Assembly (NCBI GenBank): GCA_902782595.1
Contig: CACZNW010000055.1
Span: 1-31,867, forward strand
Origin: an uncultured Methanobrevibacter sp.
GTDB lineage: Archaea > Methanobacteriota > Methanobacteria > Methanobacteriales > Methanobacteriaceae
Length of the DNA stretch: 31,867 nt
Direction: 5' to 3'
The notes under the pieces are model-generated. The model was not told the DNA's origin, did no database searches, and saw nothing but the letters and a program-made list of their open reading frames with translations. Made by a program: the position numbers and the translations under genes. This document shows positions 7,169-14,756 of this stretch, in pieces (the first letter of the stretch is position 1; every line of letters begins with the position of its first letter).

Positions 7169-9370
7169 ATGGCACACAAAGAAATCACATTAAAAGTTGC
7201 AGAAGCAATCTCACAAAAAGACGTGGGGCAGGGCATCGCAAGACTTGACCCTAACATCATGGAAGATTTGGGAATCCCTGAAAGATCCCTTATTGAAATC
7301 ACAGGTGAGAGAAAAACTGCTGCAATCGCACTTCCCTCACAAACCGACATCGGACTGGGAATCATAAGAATCGATGGACTTGTACGTAAAAACTCCGGTG
7401 CAACAATCGGTGGAGAAGTCACAATAAAACAGGCAAAAGCAACCGAAGCAAAAAAAGTCGTTCTGGCACCAACAGAAAACAACATCCGTGTAACAGGAGA
7501 TGTAAGAGGCCTGTTCGTAGGTAAAGTAATGGTACAGGGAGACATCATCGGATCACAAATCAGAGCACCAAAACCAAGTATGAACATGGGTTTCGGAAGC
7601 ATATTCGACGACCTGATGGACTTCACACCTGCTATGAAGGAAATTAAGTTCGCAGTTGTATCCACCAATCCAAAAGACATTGTAATCGTCGGTCCGAACA
7701 CCGAAGTCCAGCTTCACGAAAGTCCAGTTGATGTAAGTAAAATTGAAGGAGTCGGAAACCTTGTTGACGTGAGCTATGAAGACATTGGAGGGTTAAAGGA
7801 AGAAGTTAAAAAAGTAAGGGAAATGATTGAAATTCCTCTTAAAAGACCTGAACTTTTTGAAAAACTGGGAATTGCCCCTCCAAAAGGTGTGTTAATGCAC
7901 GGACCACCAGGAACCGGCAAGACATTACTTGCAAAAGCTGTTGCAAGTGAAAGTGATGCTCATTTCATCGCAATAAACGGACCGGAAATCATGAGCAAAT
8001 ATGTGGGAGGATCTGAAGAAAACCTGAGAGAATACTTTGAAGAAGCTGAGGAAAACTCACCTTCAATCATATTTATAGACGAACTTGACGCAATTGCTCC
8101 AAAAAGAGAAGAAACAAATGGAGAGGTTGAAAGAAGAACCGTTGCACAGCTTTTAACACTGATGGACGGACTTAAATCCAGAGGCCAAGTTGTGGTAATC
8201 GGTGCAACCAACAGACCCGACTCACTTGACCCTGCACTTAGAAGACCTGGAAGATTTGACCGTGAAATAGAAATCGGAGTGCCGGATTCTGAAGAAAGAA
8301 AAGAAGTGCTTGAAATCCACACAAGAAACATGCCTCTCTCAGATGATGTTGACCTTGATAAAATCGCAAATACAACACATGGATGTGTAGGGGCAGATCT
8401 TGAATCATTATGTAAAGAAGCTGCAATGAGAGTAGTCAGAAGAATACTTCCCGAAATTCAGAATGATGAGGAAATCCCTAAAGAAGTCATGGAAAAGATT
8501 ATCGTTACAGGAGATGACTTTAAAAATGCACAAAAGGAAATCCAACCTTCTGCACTAAGAGAAGTTCTTGTGCAGATTCCCGACATTGGATGGGATGACA
8601 TCGGAGGTCTTGATGATGTAAAGCAGGAACTGAAAGAAGCCGTTGAATGGCCGCTGAAACATCCTGAAACCTTTCAGCGACTGGGAATAAGGCCGCCAAA
8701 AGGAACCCTGCTTTACGGAATACCTGGAACCGGTAAAACATTGCTTGCAAAAGCAGTGGCAAGTGAAAGTGAAGCAAACTTCATCTCAGTTAAAGGTCCG
8801 GAACTTCTATCAAAATGGGTAGGTGAATCCGAAAAAGGAGTTAGGGAAGTATTCAGAAAAGCAAAACAGGCATCTCCAACAGTGATATTTTTCGATGAAA
8901 TCGATGCAATAGCCACCATGCGCAGTGGAAATGATACTGATAGCGGTGTGACCAAAAGAGTTGTAAACCAGCTGTTAACCGAAATGGACGGCCTGGAAGA
9001 GCTTGAAGATGTAGCAATCATAGCCGCAACCAACAGGCCTGACATTCTGGATCCGGGTTTAATGAGACCTGGAAGGTTTGACAGACACATACAGGTTATG
9101 GAACCTGATGAAGAGACAAGAATATCAATCTTTAAAGTGCACACCAAAAACATGCCTCTTTCAGATGATGTTGATCTTGAAAAATTAGCTAAAAATACAG
9201 AAGGTTATGTTGGAGCAGACATTGAAGCCGTGTGCAGAGAAGCCGCTATGCTTGCATTAAGAGATGACCTTGAAACAAGTGAAATTCCATACAAATACTT
9301 TAAAGAAGCAATCGATAAAGTTAAGCCAAAAGCTACTGGCAACGACGAACAGTTAGTTCAGTATATGTAA
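7169..9370 (+). CDS. Archaeal Cdc48/VAT-type AAA+ ATPase
   Basis: The protein is about 733 residues with the full CDC48 plan: an N domain (to about residue 190, double-psi barrel then beta clam) and two AAA modules. D1 has Walker A GPPGTGKT near residue 245 and Walker B IIFIDELDAIAPKR. D2 has GIPGTGKT near residue 516, where the usual second Pro is Ile, and VIFFDEIDAIA. Both carry ATNRPD..DPALRRPGRFDR-type sensor and arginine-finger regions. It unfolds substrates, probably for the proteasome. The C-terminus QYM has the penultimate Tyr of an HbYX motif but Gln in the hydrophobic position. GGGAGATGAT (7155-7164) is the ribosome binding site and covers an upstream ATG at 7160, so ATG 7169 (MAHKE) is the start. 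It is a single gene followed by a hairpin terminator. Confidence 0.96.
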   Translation: MAHKEITLKVAEAISQKDVGQGIARLDPNIMEDLGIPERSLIEITGERKTAAIALPSQTDIGLGIIRIDGLVRKNSGATIGGEVTIKQAKATEAKKVVLAPTENNIRVTGDVRGLFVGKVMVQGDIIGSQIRAPKPSMNMGFGSIFDDLMDFTPAMKEIKFAVVSTNPKDIVIVGPNTEVQLHESPVDVSKIEGVGNLVDVSYEDIGGLKEEVKKVREMIEIPLKRPELFEKLGIAPPKGVLMHGPPGTGKTLLAKAVASESDAHFIAINGPEIMSKYVGGSEENLREYFEEAEENSPSIIFIDELDAIAPKREETNGEVERRTVAQLLTLMDGLKSRGQVVVIGATNRPDSLDPALRRPGRFDREIEIGVPDSEERKEVLEIHTRNMPLSDDVDLDKIANTTHGCVGADLESLCKEAAMRVVRRILPEIQNDEEIPKEVMEKIIVTGDDFKNAQKEIQPSALREVLVQIPDIGWDDIGGLDDVKQELKEAVEWPLKHPETFQRLGIRPPKGTLLYGIPGTGKTLLAKAVASESEANFISVKGPELLSKWVGESEKGVREVFRKAKQASPTVIFFDEIDAIATMRSGNDTDSGVTKRVVNQLLTEMDGLEELEDVAIIAATNRPDILDPGLMRPGRFDRHIQVMEPDEETRISIFKVHTKNMPLSDDVDLEKLAKNTEGYVGADIEAVCREAAMLALRDDLETSEIPYKYFKEAIDKVKPKATGNDEQLVQYM

Positions 9371-9373
9371 ACC

Positions 9374-9398
9374 GGGAAGTTATCAAACTTCCCATTTT
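9374..9398 (+). terminator. Hairpin terminator of cdc48
   Basis: A perfect 8-bp stem GGGAAGTT/AACTTCCC with loop ATCA (9374-9393) begins four bases after the stop codon and is followed by ATTTTT. Confidence 0.6.
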
Positions 9399-9431
9399 TC
9401 CTCCATTTAATTTTCTATACCATATTTAAGA

Positions 9432-9455
9432 GGAAGGATTACAGAAAATCCTTCC
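9432..9455 (-). terminator. Hairpin in the convergent gap, possible terminator of the beta-helix gene
   Basis: A 9-bp perfect stem GGAAGGATT/AATCCTTCC encloses a 6-base loop, about 50 bases after the stop of the minus-strand gene ending at 9506. There is no good T-run on the minus side, so the call is weak. A role as a barrier between the two convergent genes is possible. Confidence 0.35.
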
Positions 9456-9505
9456 CACCTCCAAATTAAATAATCATCACTTCATCATTTATCAGTTCCG
9501 TTAAA

Positions 9506-10993
9506 CTATCCTCTGAAAGGATTTGAACTGGTGTAGGTTTTACCGTCAACAGTGAGTGAGTAGTCACCGTATTCAATATTGCCTGAAACTTCAAGACCGG
9601 ACAGTGAACTGTCACCTGTCAGTGTCCAGGTTGAACCTTCGCCAACATTGACTATAGAGTTTCCGGTTGAGTTGACAGCACCCTTGAAGTTGGTGTTTTT
9701 CATGTTCCAGTCAAGAGAACTTATTGAATCCACAATAATATCTCCTTCAATGGTTTCATCAGCAGTATTCAGCTGACAAACCCCACCGTTAGAACCTTCA
9801 TTTCCCCACTGGTTCTGTCCGGAGGATTCCAAAAAGACTCCGCTTTTATAGTTGAATTCAGTTTTTTCCAAGTTGATTACACATGCAGTGTTTGTAATAT
9901 GAAACATTGGAGCCTCACCCGCATCGGGTGAATCGTCGGCTATTGAAAGTTTGGAATTTTTAGCAGCGAATGTTGAAGTCCCAACATCTGCATCCCCGCT
10001 CATGCTCTGATAGATGAATATTCCTCCCAAATCAACATATTGACCTTCATCCTGTCTGTTTCCCTGAGCGTAACCGGTCAGGTCACAGTCCATTAATTCA
10101 ATTGAGTTTTTACCTTCAATGCATGCGATTTGTGAAACGTAAGCGGTTCCCTTTGTTTTTTCAACTGTGATGTTTCCTGTTGAATAGATTAAAGGTGATC
10201 CTCTTCCACTTTTTTTGCTTACTCCTGTGTTGATTTCAGAGTTTTTAACATGAACCTGCCCTTCGCCACGGTCAGTTGCAAGTGCAGCACAGCTTTGACC
10301 ATCGGTATTGATGACAACATTTTCGGCATTGATTATTCCGTTGTAAGTTGCATCCAATCCTCTTGACTTGTCCGAATGAGTGGTTATTTTCACATTTTTA
10401 ACTGTTGCCTGAGTTGTTCCTTCAACTGTAGTTTCACCAGGTTGACCCCCACCATTTTCATCAGGAGGAGACCCTCCTTCACCACCCATAGCTTCAGGTG
10501 GCTGTCCACCGTCACTACTGCCCTGTGCTTCAGGCGGTTGACCCCCGGCAGATGAAGATTCCTCTGTTTGAGAAGCATCGGCATTGGTTACAAAAATTCC
10601 GTTTGAGCCTTTGGAACTGGTTTTGATTTCAACGTTTGAAATGTCCAATGTACCGTTTGTATTTACCAGAACTGCTGAGTTGATTCCATAGAAATCCGCA
10701 TCATCACCTGTTGATGCAGTATCTCCTGTTTTATTAATTATTGAATTGGCAAGTTTTAATGCACCATTGTTTTTAATCAGAATTGTGTTTTCATCGGCAT
10801 TATCTGTGTGATAATTGCCGTTAGTTTCATCAAGACTCTGTGAGTCAACAACAAGATTTCCTCGGTCTTCCAGCGCATTTGCATCAATGCTGATTTCTCC
10901 ACCGCCCGAAGCATTGGAATTTACCAGTGAAAATGCGGCTATGCAGATCATTATTAATATTGCAATAATTGCAATCAGATATTTTTTGTTCAT
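9506..10993 (-). CDS. Secreted, membrane-anchored beta-helix surface protein with Gly/Pro-rich linker
   Basis: The protein has 495 residues. After MNKKY come about 20 hydrophobic residues that serve as a signal or anchor. The rest is a right-handed beta-helix pattern of short strands separated by Asn/Gly/Asp turns (for example NGTLDISNVEIKTSSKGSNG, later AENVVINTDGQSCAAL). Residues about 141-190 form a low-complexity linker in which GGQPPEA occurs twice, with degenerate copies GGSPPDE and GGGQPGE. Ser/Gly/Asp content is high and no catalytic motif is seen. Proteins of this style with such linkers are common in gut Firmicutes as carbohydrate-binding-like secreted proteins, so exchange with gut bacteria is possible. 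No Shine-Dalgarno sequence precedes the ATG. It is a single gene. Confidence 0.7.
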   Translation of the reverse strand: MNKKYLIAIIAILIMICIAAFSLVNSNASGGGEISIDANALEDRGNLVVDSQSLDETNGNYHTDNADENTILIKNNGALKLANSIINKTGDTASTGDDADFYGINSAVLVNTNGTLDISNVEIKTSSKGSNGIFVTNADASQTEESSSAGGQPPEAQGSSDGGQPPEAMGGEGGSPPDENGGGQPGETTVEGTTQATVKNVKITTHSDKSRGLDATYNGIINAENVVINTDGQSCAALATDRGEGQVHVKNSEINTGVSKKSGRGSPLIYSTGNITVEKTKGTAYVSQIACIEGKNSIELMDCDLTGYAQGNRQDEGQYVDLGGIFIYQSMSGDADVGTSTFAAKNSKLSIADDSPDAGEAPMFHITNTACVINLEKTEFNYKSGVFLESSGQNQWGNEGSNGGVCQLNTADETIEGDIIVDSISSLDWNMKNTNFKGAVNSTGNSIVNVGEGSTWTLTGDSSLSGLEVSGNIEYGDYSLTVDGKTYTSSNPFRG

Positions 10994-11334
10994 AAAAGTA
11001 ATAACTCGCAGCTAATATTTAAATATTTTGAATATATCATTCAAGATTTTTACATAATCCCAATTAATCATTCAAAAAAAAATGCTTCAGCTTTCCAATC
11101 AAAATGAATATCGAAAAACAACTGAAAAAGTAATGAAAGCATAAAATTCAAAAAACAATTAAAATTGATGGTAAAAAATATTAAAAAAGTTTTATCATCC
11201 TTGTTTAAGCACTGGATGATAATCCAGTGCTAATTCGGTATTTTTTGGATTAATTGTTAAGATTTGTCAAATATCACATGGATATTTTGAACAATCTCAT
11301 TGAGGTTGCTAAATGAGTTAAATATTGATATGGA
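10994..11334. other. Intergenic region between mtrH and the beta-helix gene
   Basis: This is 341 AT-rich bases. They contain TATA-like sequence for the beta-helix gene (GATATATTC, minus strand, about 11030-11040, or the palindrome AATATTTAAATATT near 11015), a 10-bp hairpin at 11208-11231, and the palindrome ATTTGTCAAAT at 11262-11272. No convincing gene is present. Confidence 0.5.
11208..11231 (-). terminator. 10-bp hairpin downstream of mtrH
   Basis: AGCACTGGAT/ATCCAGTGCT is a perfect stem with loop GATA, 104 bases after the mtrH stop. On the minus strand a T6 run follows about 20 bases later. It is either a terminator or a 3' processing and stability hairpin. Confidence 0.4.
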
Positions 11335-12273
11335 TTATAATAATTTATTCATAGGATGATAATCAACAGGGTCAGTACCTAATGGTTTGGCCGCTTCAGA
11401 TATGAACATGTCTGTTTGAGCGACCGCTGGAAATGCAATGTCTGCATTTTCAATTGGTCCGAAAAGAACAAAATCCCCCGCACACATTACCTGTACAATA
11501 TTTGCACCGATATCACATACTGTGAATGCAGTTTTGTTTCCTTCTTTTTTATACTCTCTTAACCAGTCCCATGCTGACGGCACGTTGTGAATTCCTGATC
11601 CGACCGGATATCCCCATTTTGCCTTTTCGGCAAATGAGGTTCTAGCAGCAATGCCTGCACCTTGTCCCAATGGTGTTACTGCTGTGTCCATCATGAATTT
11701 GTCAATTCCACAGTCTTCAGCTACTTCAAGCAAACCTTTTTCATAGGCTCCATCATCCCCATTTTCCCACATGTTCATTTTACCTTCAACTGTAGCATTC
11801 ATTGGGTTGAATCCCAGTATAATTGAAGCGGAAATGTTTGTTTCAGCAACTGCATCCAATTCAGATTTGTCTGCCGCCATATTAATGGAGTTATAAATTG
11901 CCCTTTCAGTTAGTCCAACTTCATCTGCATATTGCGCACCGGCAACTCTTGCATCACCTGATGTTGAATCTATGAGAAATGGAGCATCGCAGATATCAGC
12001 AATAAATTCTATATATTTTGGCAGTGCTTCAACTGTTTGTCCGAAGACCTGTACAATGTAGGGATTACCGGTTACATCTGAGATGGAAGCCATGTCATTG
12101 ACTAATTTTTCTGCCCGGTCTTTATCGAAATCCCCTGTTAATTCATCATTAAGAATGTTGTGTCCACCGTAAAAGATTGTTCCCGCCAGAACTGTAGGGT
12201 ATTCTCCCGGCTGTCCACCCATTTTGACTCCTGCGAAGTCAAAAACTACTTGTTCTTTATCAAATTTAAACAT
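11335..12273 (-). CDS. mtrH: Tetrahydromethanopterin S-methyltransferase subunit H (solitary copy)
   Basis: The 312-residue protein is full length for MtrH. It begins MFKFDKEQVVFDFAGVKMGGQPGEYPTV-like and carries IFYGGH, PFLIDSTSGDARVAGA, FNPMNATVEGK and AGDFVLFGPIENA. MtrH is the TIM-barrel methyltransferase that moves the methyl group from methyl-tetrahydromethanopterin to the corrinoid of MtrA in the sodium-pumping Mtr complex. In methanogens the main copy normally ends the mtrEDCBAFGH operon; here no other mtr gene and no corrinoid protein gene is nearby. It could be a displaced main copy or a paralogue serving another corrinoid protein. GAGGTT lies about 7-10 bases upstream, and the promoter is strong. 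Confidence 0.95.
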   Translation of the reverse strand: MFKFDKEQVVFDFAGVKMGGQPGEYPTVLAGTIFYGGHNILNDELTGDFDKDRAEKLVNDMASISDVTGNPYIVQVFGQTVEALPKYIEFIADICDAPFLIDSTSGDARVAGAQYADEVGLTERAIYNSINMAADKSELDAVAETNISASIILGFNPMNATVEGKMNMWENGDDGAYEKGLLEVAEDCGIDKFMMDTAVTPLGQGAGIAARTSFAEKAKWGYPVGSGIHNVPSAWDWLREYKKEGNKTAFTVCDIGANIVQVMCAGDFVLFGPIENADIAFPAVAQTDMFISEAAKPLGTDPVDYHPMNKLL

Positions 12274-12364
12274 TTATGTTAACCTCTTTATTTTTAGACC
12301 TAACTCAATCAATTTTAATTTATAAAAATTAAAGTTAAGCCACATAACATTTTTTACACAATAT

Positions 12365-12378
12365 TATATAAAGGTTTC
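12365..12378 (-). promoter_or_regulatory. mtrH promoter (BRE + TATA)
   Basis: On the minus strand GAAACC is followed by TTTATATA, a strong BRE-TATA pair. The transcript start is expected near 12343, giving a leader of about 70 bases. Confidence 0.6.
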
Positions 12379-12547
12379 TATAAGAATGATAAAAAATAAT
12401 ACCTGAAAATTAAAAATTATTTATAATATTTATTGAACAATTATACAACATTTAATTAAAATATACTTTATAATTAAACAAATAAATATGAAAATAGGTA
12501 AAATAACTCAAAATTTAACAAAAAAATAAAAAAATCAGATATTAAAG

Positions 12548-12712
12548 TCAGTAATAACTCAATTCCTTGAGATTCACATTTTTTCTAAATTCAATGTCGT
12601 CAGAGTTTGGAGGTCAATCCGTTTTTCTTAAAAAATCCAGGACATAACCACAGTATAAAGTTGGAGTTTTATCAATTGGTTCTACCCTAACAATACACCC
12701 CCAATAATCTGT
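12548..12712 (-). pseudogene. Possible remnant of a decayed gene
   Basis: On the minus strand 55 codons read with one internal TGA (12614-12616) and protein-like composition: GCIVRVEPIDKTPTLYCG, then YVLDFLRKTD, stop, PPNSDDIEFRKNVNLKELSYY, stop. A single-base shift at the A-run before the internal stop would give RKNGLTSKL instead. The frame is bounded upstream by TAA and has no start codon. Base composition is richer in G/C than its flanks. I do not recognise the family. It could be chance, but the mixture of amino acids looks coding. Confidence 0.25.
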
Positions 12713-12813
12713 TTAACCAAAAATTGTAAGCTGTTCATTTAAATAGTAATGCACAAACAGACATGAGAGAACTGCAAAAGAAATATATAGCAAATATAAC
12801 AATAGGCAATATT

Positions 12814-13647
12814 ATGAGTGAACATATCATCGAAGCATTGGGAAAAAGCCAGATAACCATCAAGAATGGAAAAGTAGTTGAAGTGACAGAACCCGAAGTC
12901 AAGTACTGTCCCCTTTTTGACCACCATCGGGGAATCAAGAAACTCACAAAAACAGTAATCGCCGAAAACATTCAGTTCAGAATTGATGATTTTGGAATGT
13001 GCACACCCGACAGACAGTTGAGAATGAAAGACTTTTTGAATTTTGGAATATCAGAGATAATGTGTACACTGCTTGATGAAAACATTATTGACAGTGTTGT
13101 AATGGTGCTTGAAGGCTGCGGAACAGTAATCGTTACAGAACCTGAACTTGTTCAGGGAATCGGAGGACGAGTTTCAGGACTTGTAAAAACAAGTCCAATA
13201 CCGGAATTATTCTATGAAATCGGCGAAGGAAACATTGTTTATCCCGAAACCGCCGACATAAATCAGGTTGATGGTATAAAATTAGCCATTAAAAAAGGAT
13301 TTAAAAATATTGCAGTCACCGTTGCCCTTGCCGAAGATGCTGAAAAAATAAGAAAACTTCAAAAGGAAACCCCTGACATCAATATTTATGTTTTTGTAGT
13401 TCACACCTCCAAAAAAAGCCCTGAAGAGGCAAGGGCTCTGTTTGATGTGTGTGATGTTGCAACTGCATGTGCTTCCAAATACATGCGTGAGATTGGAGAA
13501 GCTGAAAGCATTAAGACTGTAGGTCAGTCAATACCTATTTTTGCAAGAACTGAAAACGGCAAAAGATTTCTTGAATTGCGTCTTGAAAGAATCGGTGGCG
13601 AAAAGCCTAAAAAGGATAATCCGGATTTGCCTTATCCTTTAATTTAA
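12814..13647 (+). CDS. Methanogenesis marker protein 8 (DUF2099)
   Basis: The protein is about 277 residues, beginning MSEHIIEALGKSQITIKNG and containing VKYCPLFDHHRGI, FRIDDFGMCTPDRQLRMKDFL, VLEGCGTVI and ELVQGIGGRVSGL. These are features I associate with methanogenesis marker 8, a protein found almost only in methanogens and of unknown function. Conserved Cys residues (YCP, MCTPD, EGCG, and CDVATACASKY near the C-terminus) suggest metal or thiol chemistry. An in-frame ATG at 12763 would add 17 residues. I prefer 12814 because the reading from there resembles family members and a TATA box at 12781 predicts a start just before it. The 3' end converges with the exonuclease gene 12 bases away. 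Confidence 0.88.
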   Translation: MSEHIIEALGKSQITIKNGKVVEVTEPEVKYCPLFDHHRGIKKLTKTVIAENIQFRIDDFGMCTPDRQLRMKDFLNFGISEIMCTLLDENIIDSVVMVLEGCGTVIVTEPELVQGIGGRVSGLVKTSPIPELFYEIGEGNIVYPETADINQVDGIKLAIKKGFKNIAVTVALAEDAEKIRKLQKETPDINIYVFVVHTSKKSPEEARALFDVCDVATACASKYMREIGEAESIKTVGQSIPIFARTENGKRFLELRLERIGGEKPKKDNPDLPYPLI

Positions 13648-13659
13648 TTTATTTTTTAC

Positions 13660-14316
13660 CTACAGCCGTGGCAGAATTCTATCCTGTCTTACCATCCAGT
13701 TATGGAAGTGTTGCTTTTTATATTCAATGAACGGGAATATAACGCCGTCGACCCTATATTTTGGATTGTATCCGAATATGTTGATGTACTCTGCAAGGTC
13801 ACTGCGTTCATTTTTCAATGCTATTGTTACATTGCGCAGTGCCTTTGTATCGTCAATGGCTCTGTGAAAATTAACTTTTTCAATGCCATAATGGCTGACC
13901 GCATCCGCCAGTTTATGAGGATATTCCTTCCTGTCTTTTAAAACTGTCAGTGTGTCAAGCCAAAAGACATTTGAGACTATTTCGTCAGCTTCATCTGGAA
14001 AATGTCTTTTAAGCAGCATATATAGAAATGACAAATCAAACTGACAGTTATGAGCTATCATTAATGTTTCAGGAGTTAATCTCTCAAAAACATCCTCTGC
14101 CACTTCCCTTTCACTGACACCATCTGATTTTAGCATATCATCTGTAATTCCTGTGATTTTTGTAATATTGGATGGAAGTTCTTCTCGGATATTTATAAAT
14201 TTGTCATAATCCTCTATTATCTTCCCATCTTCAACAGTCAGCATAGCAAGTTCTATGATTTTACAGCTGTCGCAGTTCAAACCGCTTGTTTCGGTGTCAA
14301 AAAATATTATCTTCAT
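13660..14316 (-). CDS. DnaQ-type 3'-5' exonuclease (DEDDh family)
   Basis: The protein is about 218 residues. ExoI is IIFFDTETSGL (Asp and Glu metal ligands), ExoII is IAHNCQFDLSFL, and ExoIII is HRAIDDTKAL with the His-x4-Asp spacing of the DEDDh subgroup. The C-terminal 50 residues (NIFGYNPKYRVDGVIFPFIEYKKQHFHNW) lie outside the nuclease fold and are not recognised. The role is probably trimming of DNA or RNA 3' ends; no polymerase gene is near. ATG 14316 (MKIIFF) is chosen over GTG 14325. It converges with marker protein 8. Confidence 0.9.
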   Translation of the reverse strand: MKIIFFDTETSGLNCDSCKIIELAMLTVEDGKIIEDYDKFINIREELPSNITKITGITDDMLKSDGVSEREVAEDVFERLTPETLMIAHNCQFDLSFLYMLLKRHFPDEADEIVSNVFWLDTLTVLKDRKEYPHKLADAVSHYGIEKVNFHRAIDDTKALRNVTIALKNERSDLAEYINIFGYNPKYRVDGVIFPFIEYKKQHFHNWMVRQDRILPRL

Positions 14317-14756
14317 AACAAACACTTTAAATTAATTTAATCATTAAAAACTTTCAAGAGTTTTATTCAGCACAAAAAGTGCGGTGATGATGTTTTAAAC
14401 TCCCCAGTCCCAGATAACTGTAGAAAACTTTTCTAACAAGAATTATATTTTTGATGACATATATAATTTTTGAAAAATTTAAATAAATTAGGGGAGTAAT
14501 TTTGAAGTATATGGCTTAAAATTGATAAATATCCAAAAATGACAAATACTAGAATGATTTGAATTATATGGAATCCTTAAAATAATAATGTCAAAAATCC
14601 TCCCTGTTCAACATAATATTTTTTCTTTGGAAAGTTATCGGATACAACAATCAGAAAAAGATTGATATACACTTATTAATTTCATGATAGAATAACTTCT
14701 ATATATTAAGAAAAACAATAATTAAATGATTAGTCAATATAATTAGAGGGATGATT
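14317..14756. other. Long intergenic region before thiC
   Basis: These 440 AT-rich bases separate divergent genes. Near 14345-14363 is AAAACT-TTCAAG-AGTTTT, a weak stem. At 14458-14466 ACATATATA resembles a TATA box and is followed near 14490 by AGGGGAGTAATTTTG, a ribosome-site-plus-TTG arrangement that opens a 5-codon frame only. The thiC promoter itself is at 14699. I see no TPP riboswitch consensus. Confidence 0.4.
14699..14707 (+). promoter_or_regulatory. TATA box of the thiC-lig operon
   Basis: CTATATATT lies about 50-55 bases before the start codon. The predicted transcript start is near 14728, leaving a short leader that includes the GAGG ribosome binding site. Confidence 0.5.

Larger units (their letters stand above)
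12274..12813. other. Long intergenic region between mtrH and methanogenesis marker 8
   Basis: The 540 bases contain, from left to right, the mtrH leader and promoter, about 150 bases of A/T-rich sequence without features, a coding-like remnant on the minus strand (12548-12712), and the promoter area of the marker gene, with TATA-like AAATATATA at 12781-12789 about 25-30 bases before ATG 12814. Confidence 0.5.

Noticed and set aside
9374..9455. Two similar hairpins (GGGAAGTT and GGAAGGATT stems) considered as a mobile miniature element
   Set aside because: There are no terminal inverted repeats around the pair and no target duplication. Back-to-back terminators of convergent genes explain them better.
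11082..11144. 20-codon plus-strand frame starting ATGCTTCAGCTT
   Set aside because: It is very short, without a ribosome binding site, and lies between convergent or unrelated transcripts. It is indistinguishable from chance.
12763..12813. Upstream ATG as start of methanogenesis marker 8
   Set aside because: It lacks a ribosome site, and the extra 17 residues do not look like the family N-terminus. A TATA box lies between it and ATG 12814.
14381..14460. Possible box C/D sRNA, with GTGATGA near 14383 and TGATGA near 14452
   Set aside because: No CTGA D box follows at a suitable distance, and there is no short terminal stem.
14600..14756. TPP riboswitch upstream of thiC
   Set aside because: None of the conserved TPP-aptamer elements (such as CTGAGA) is present and the leader is predicted to be only about 30 bases.
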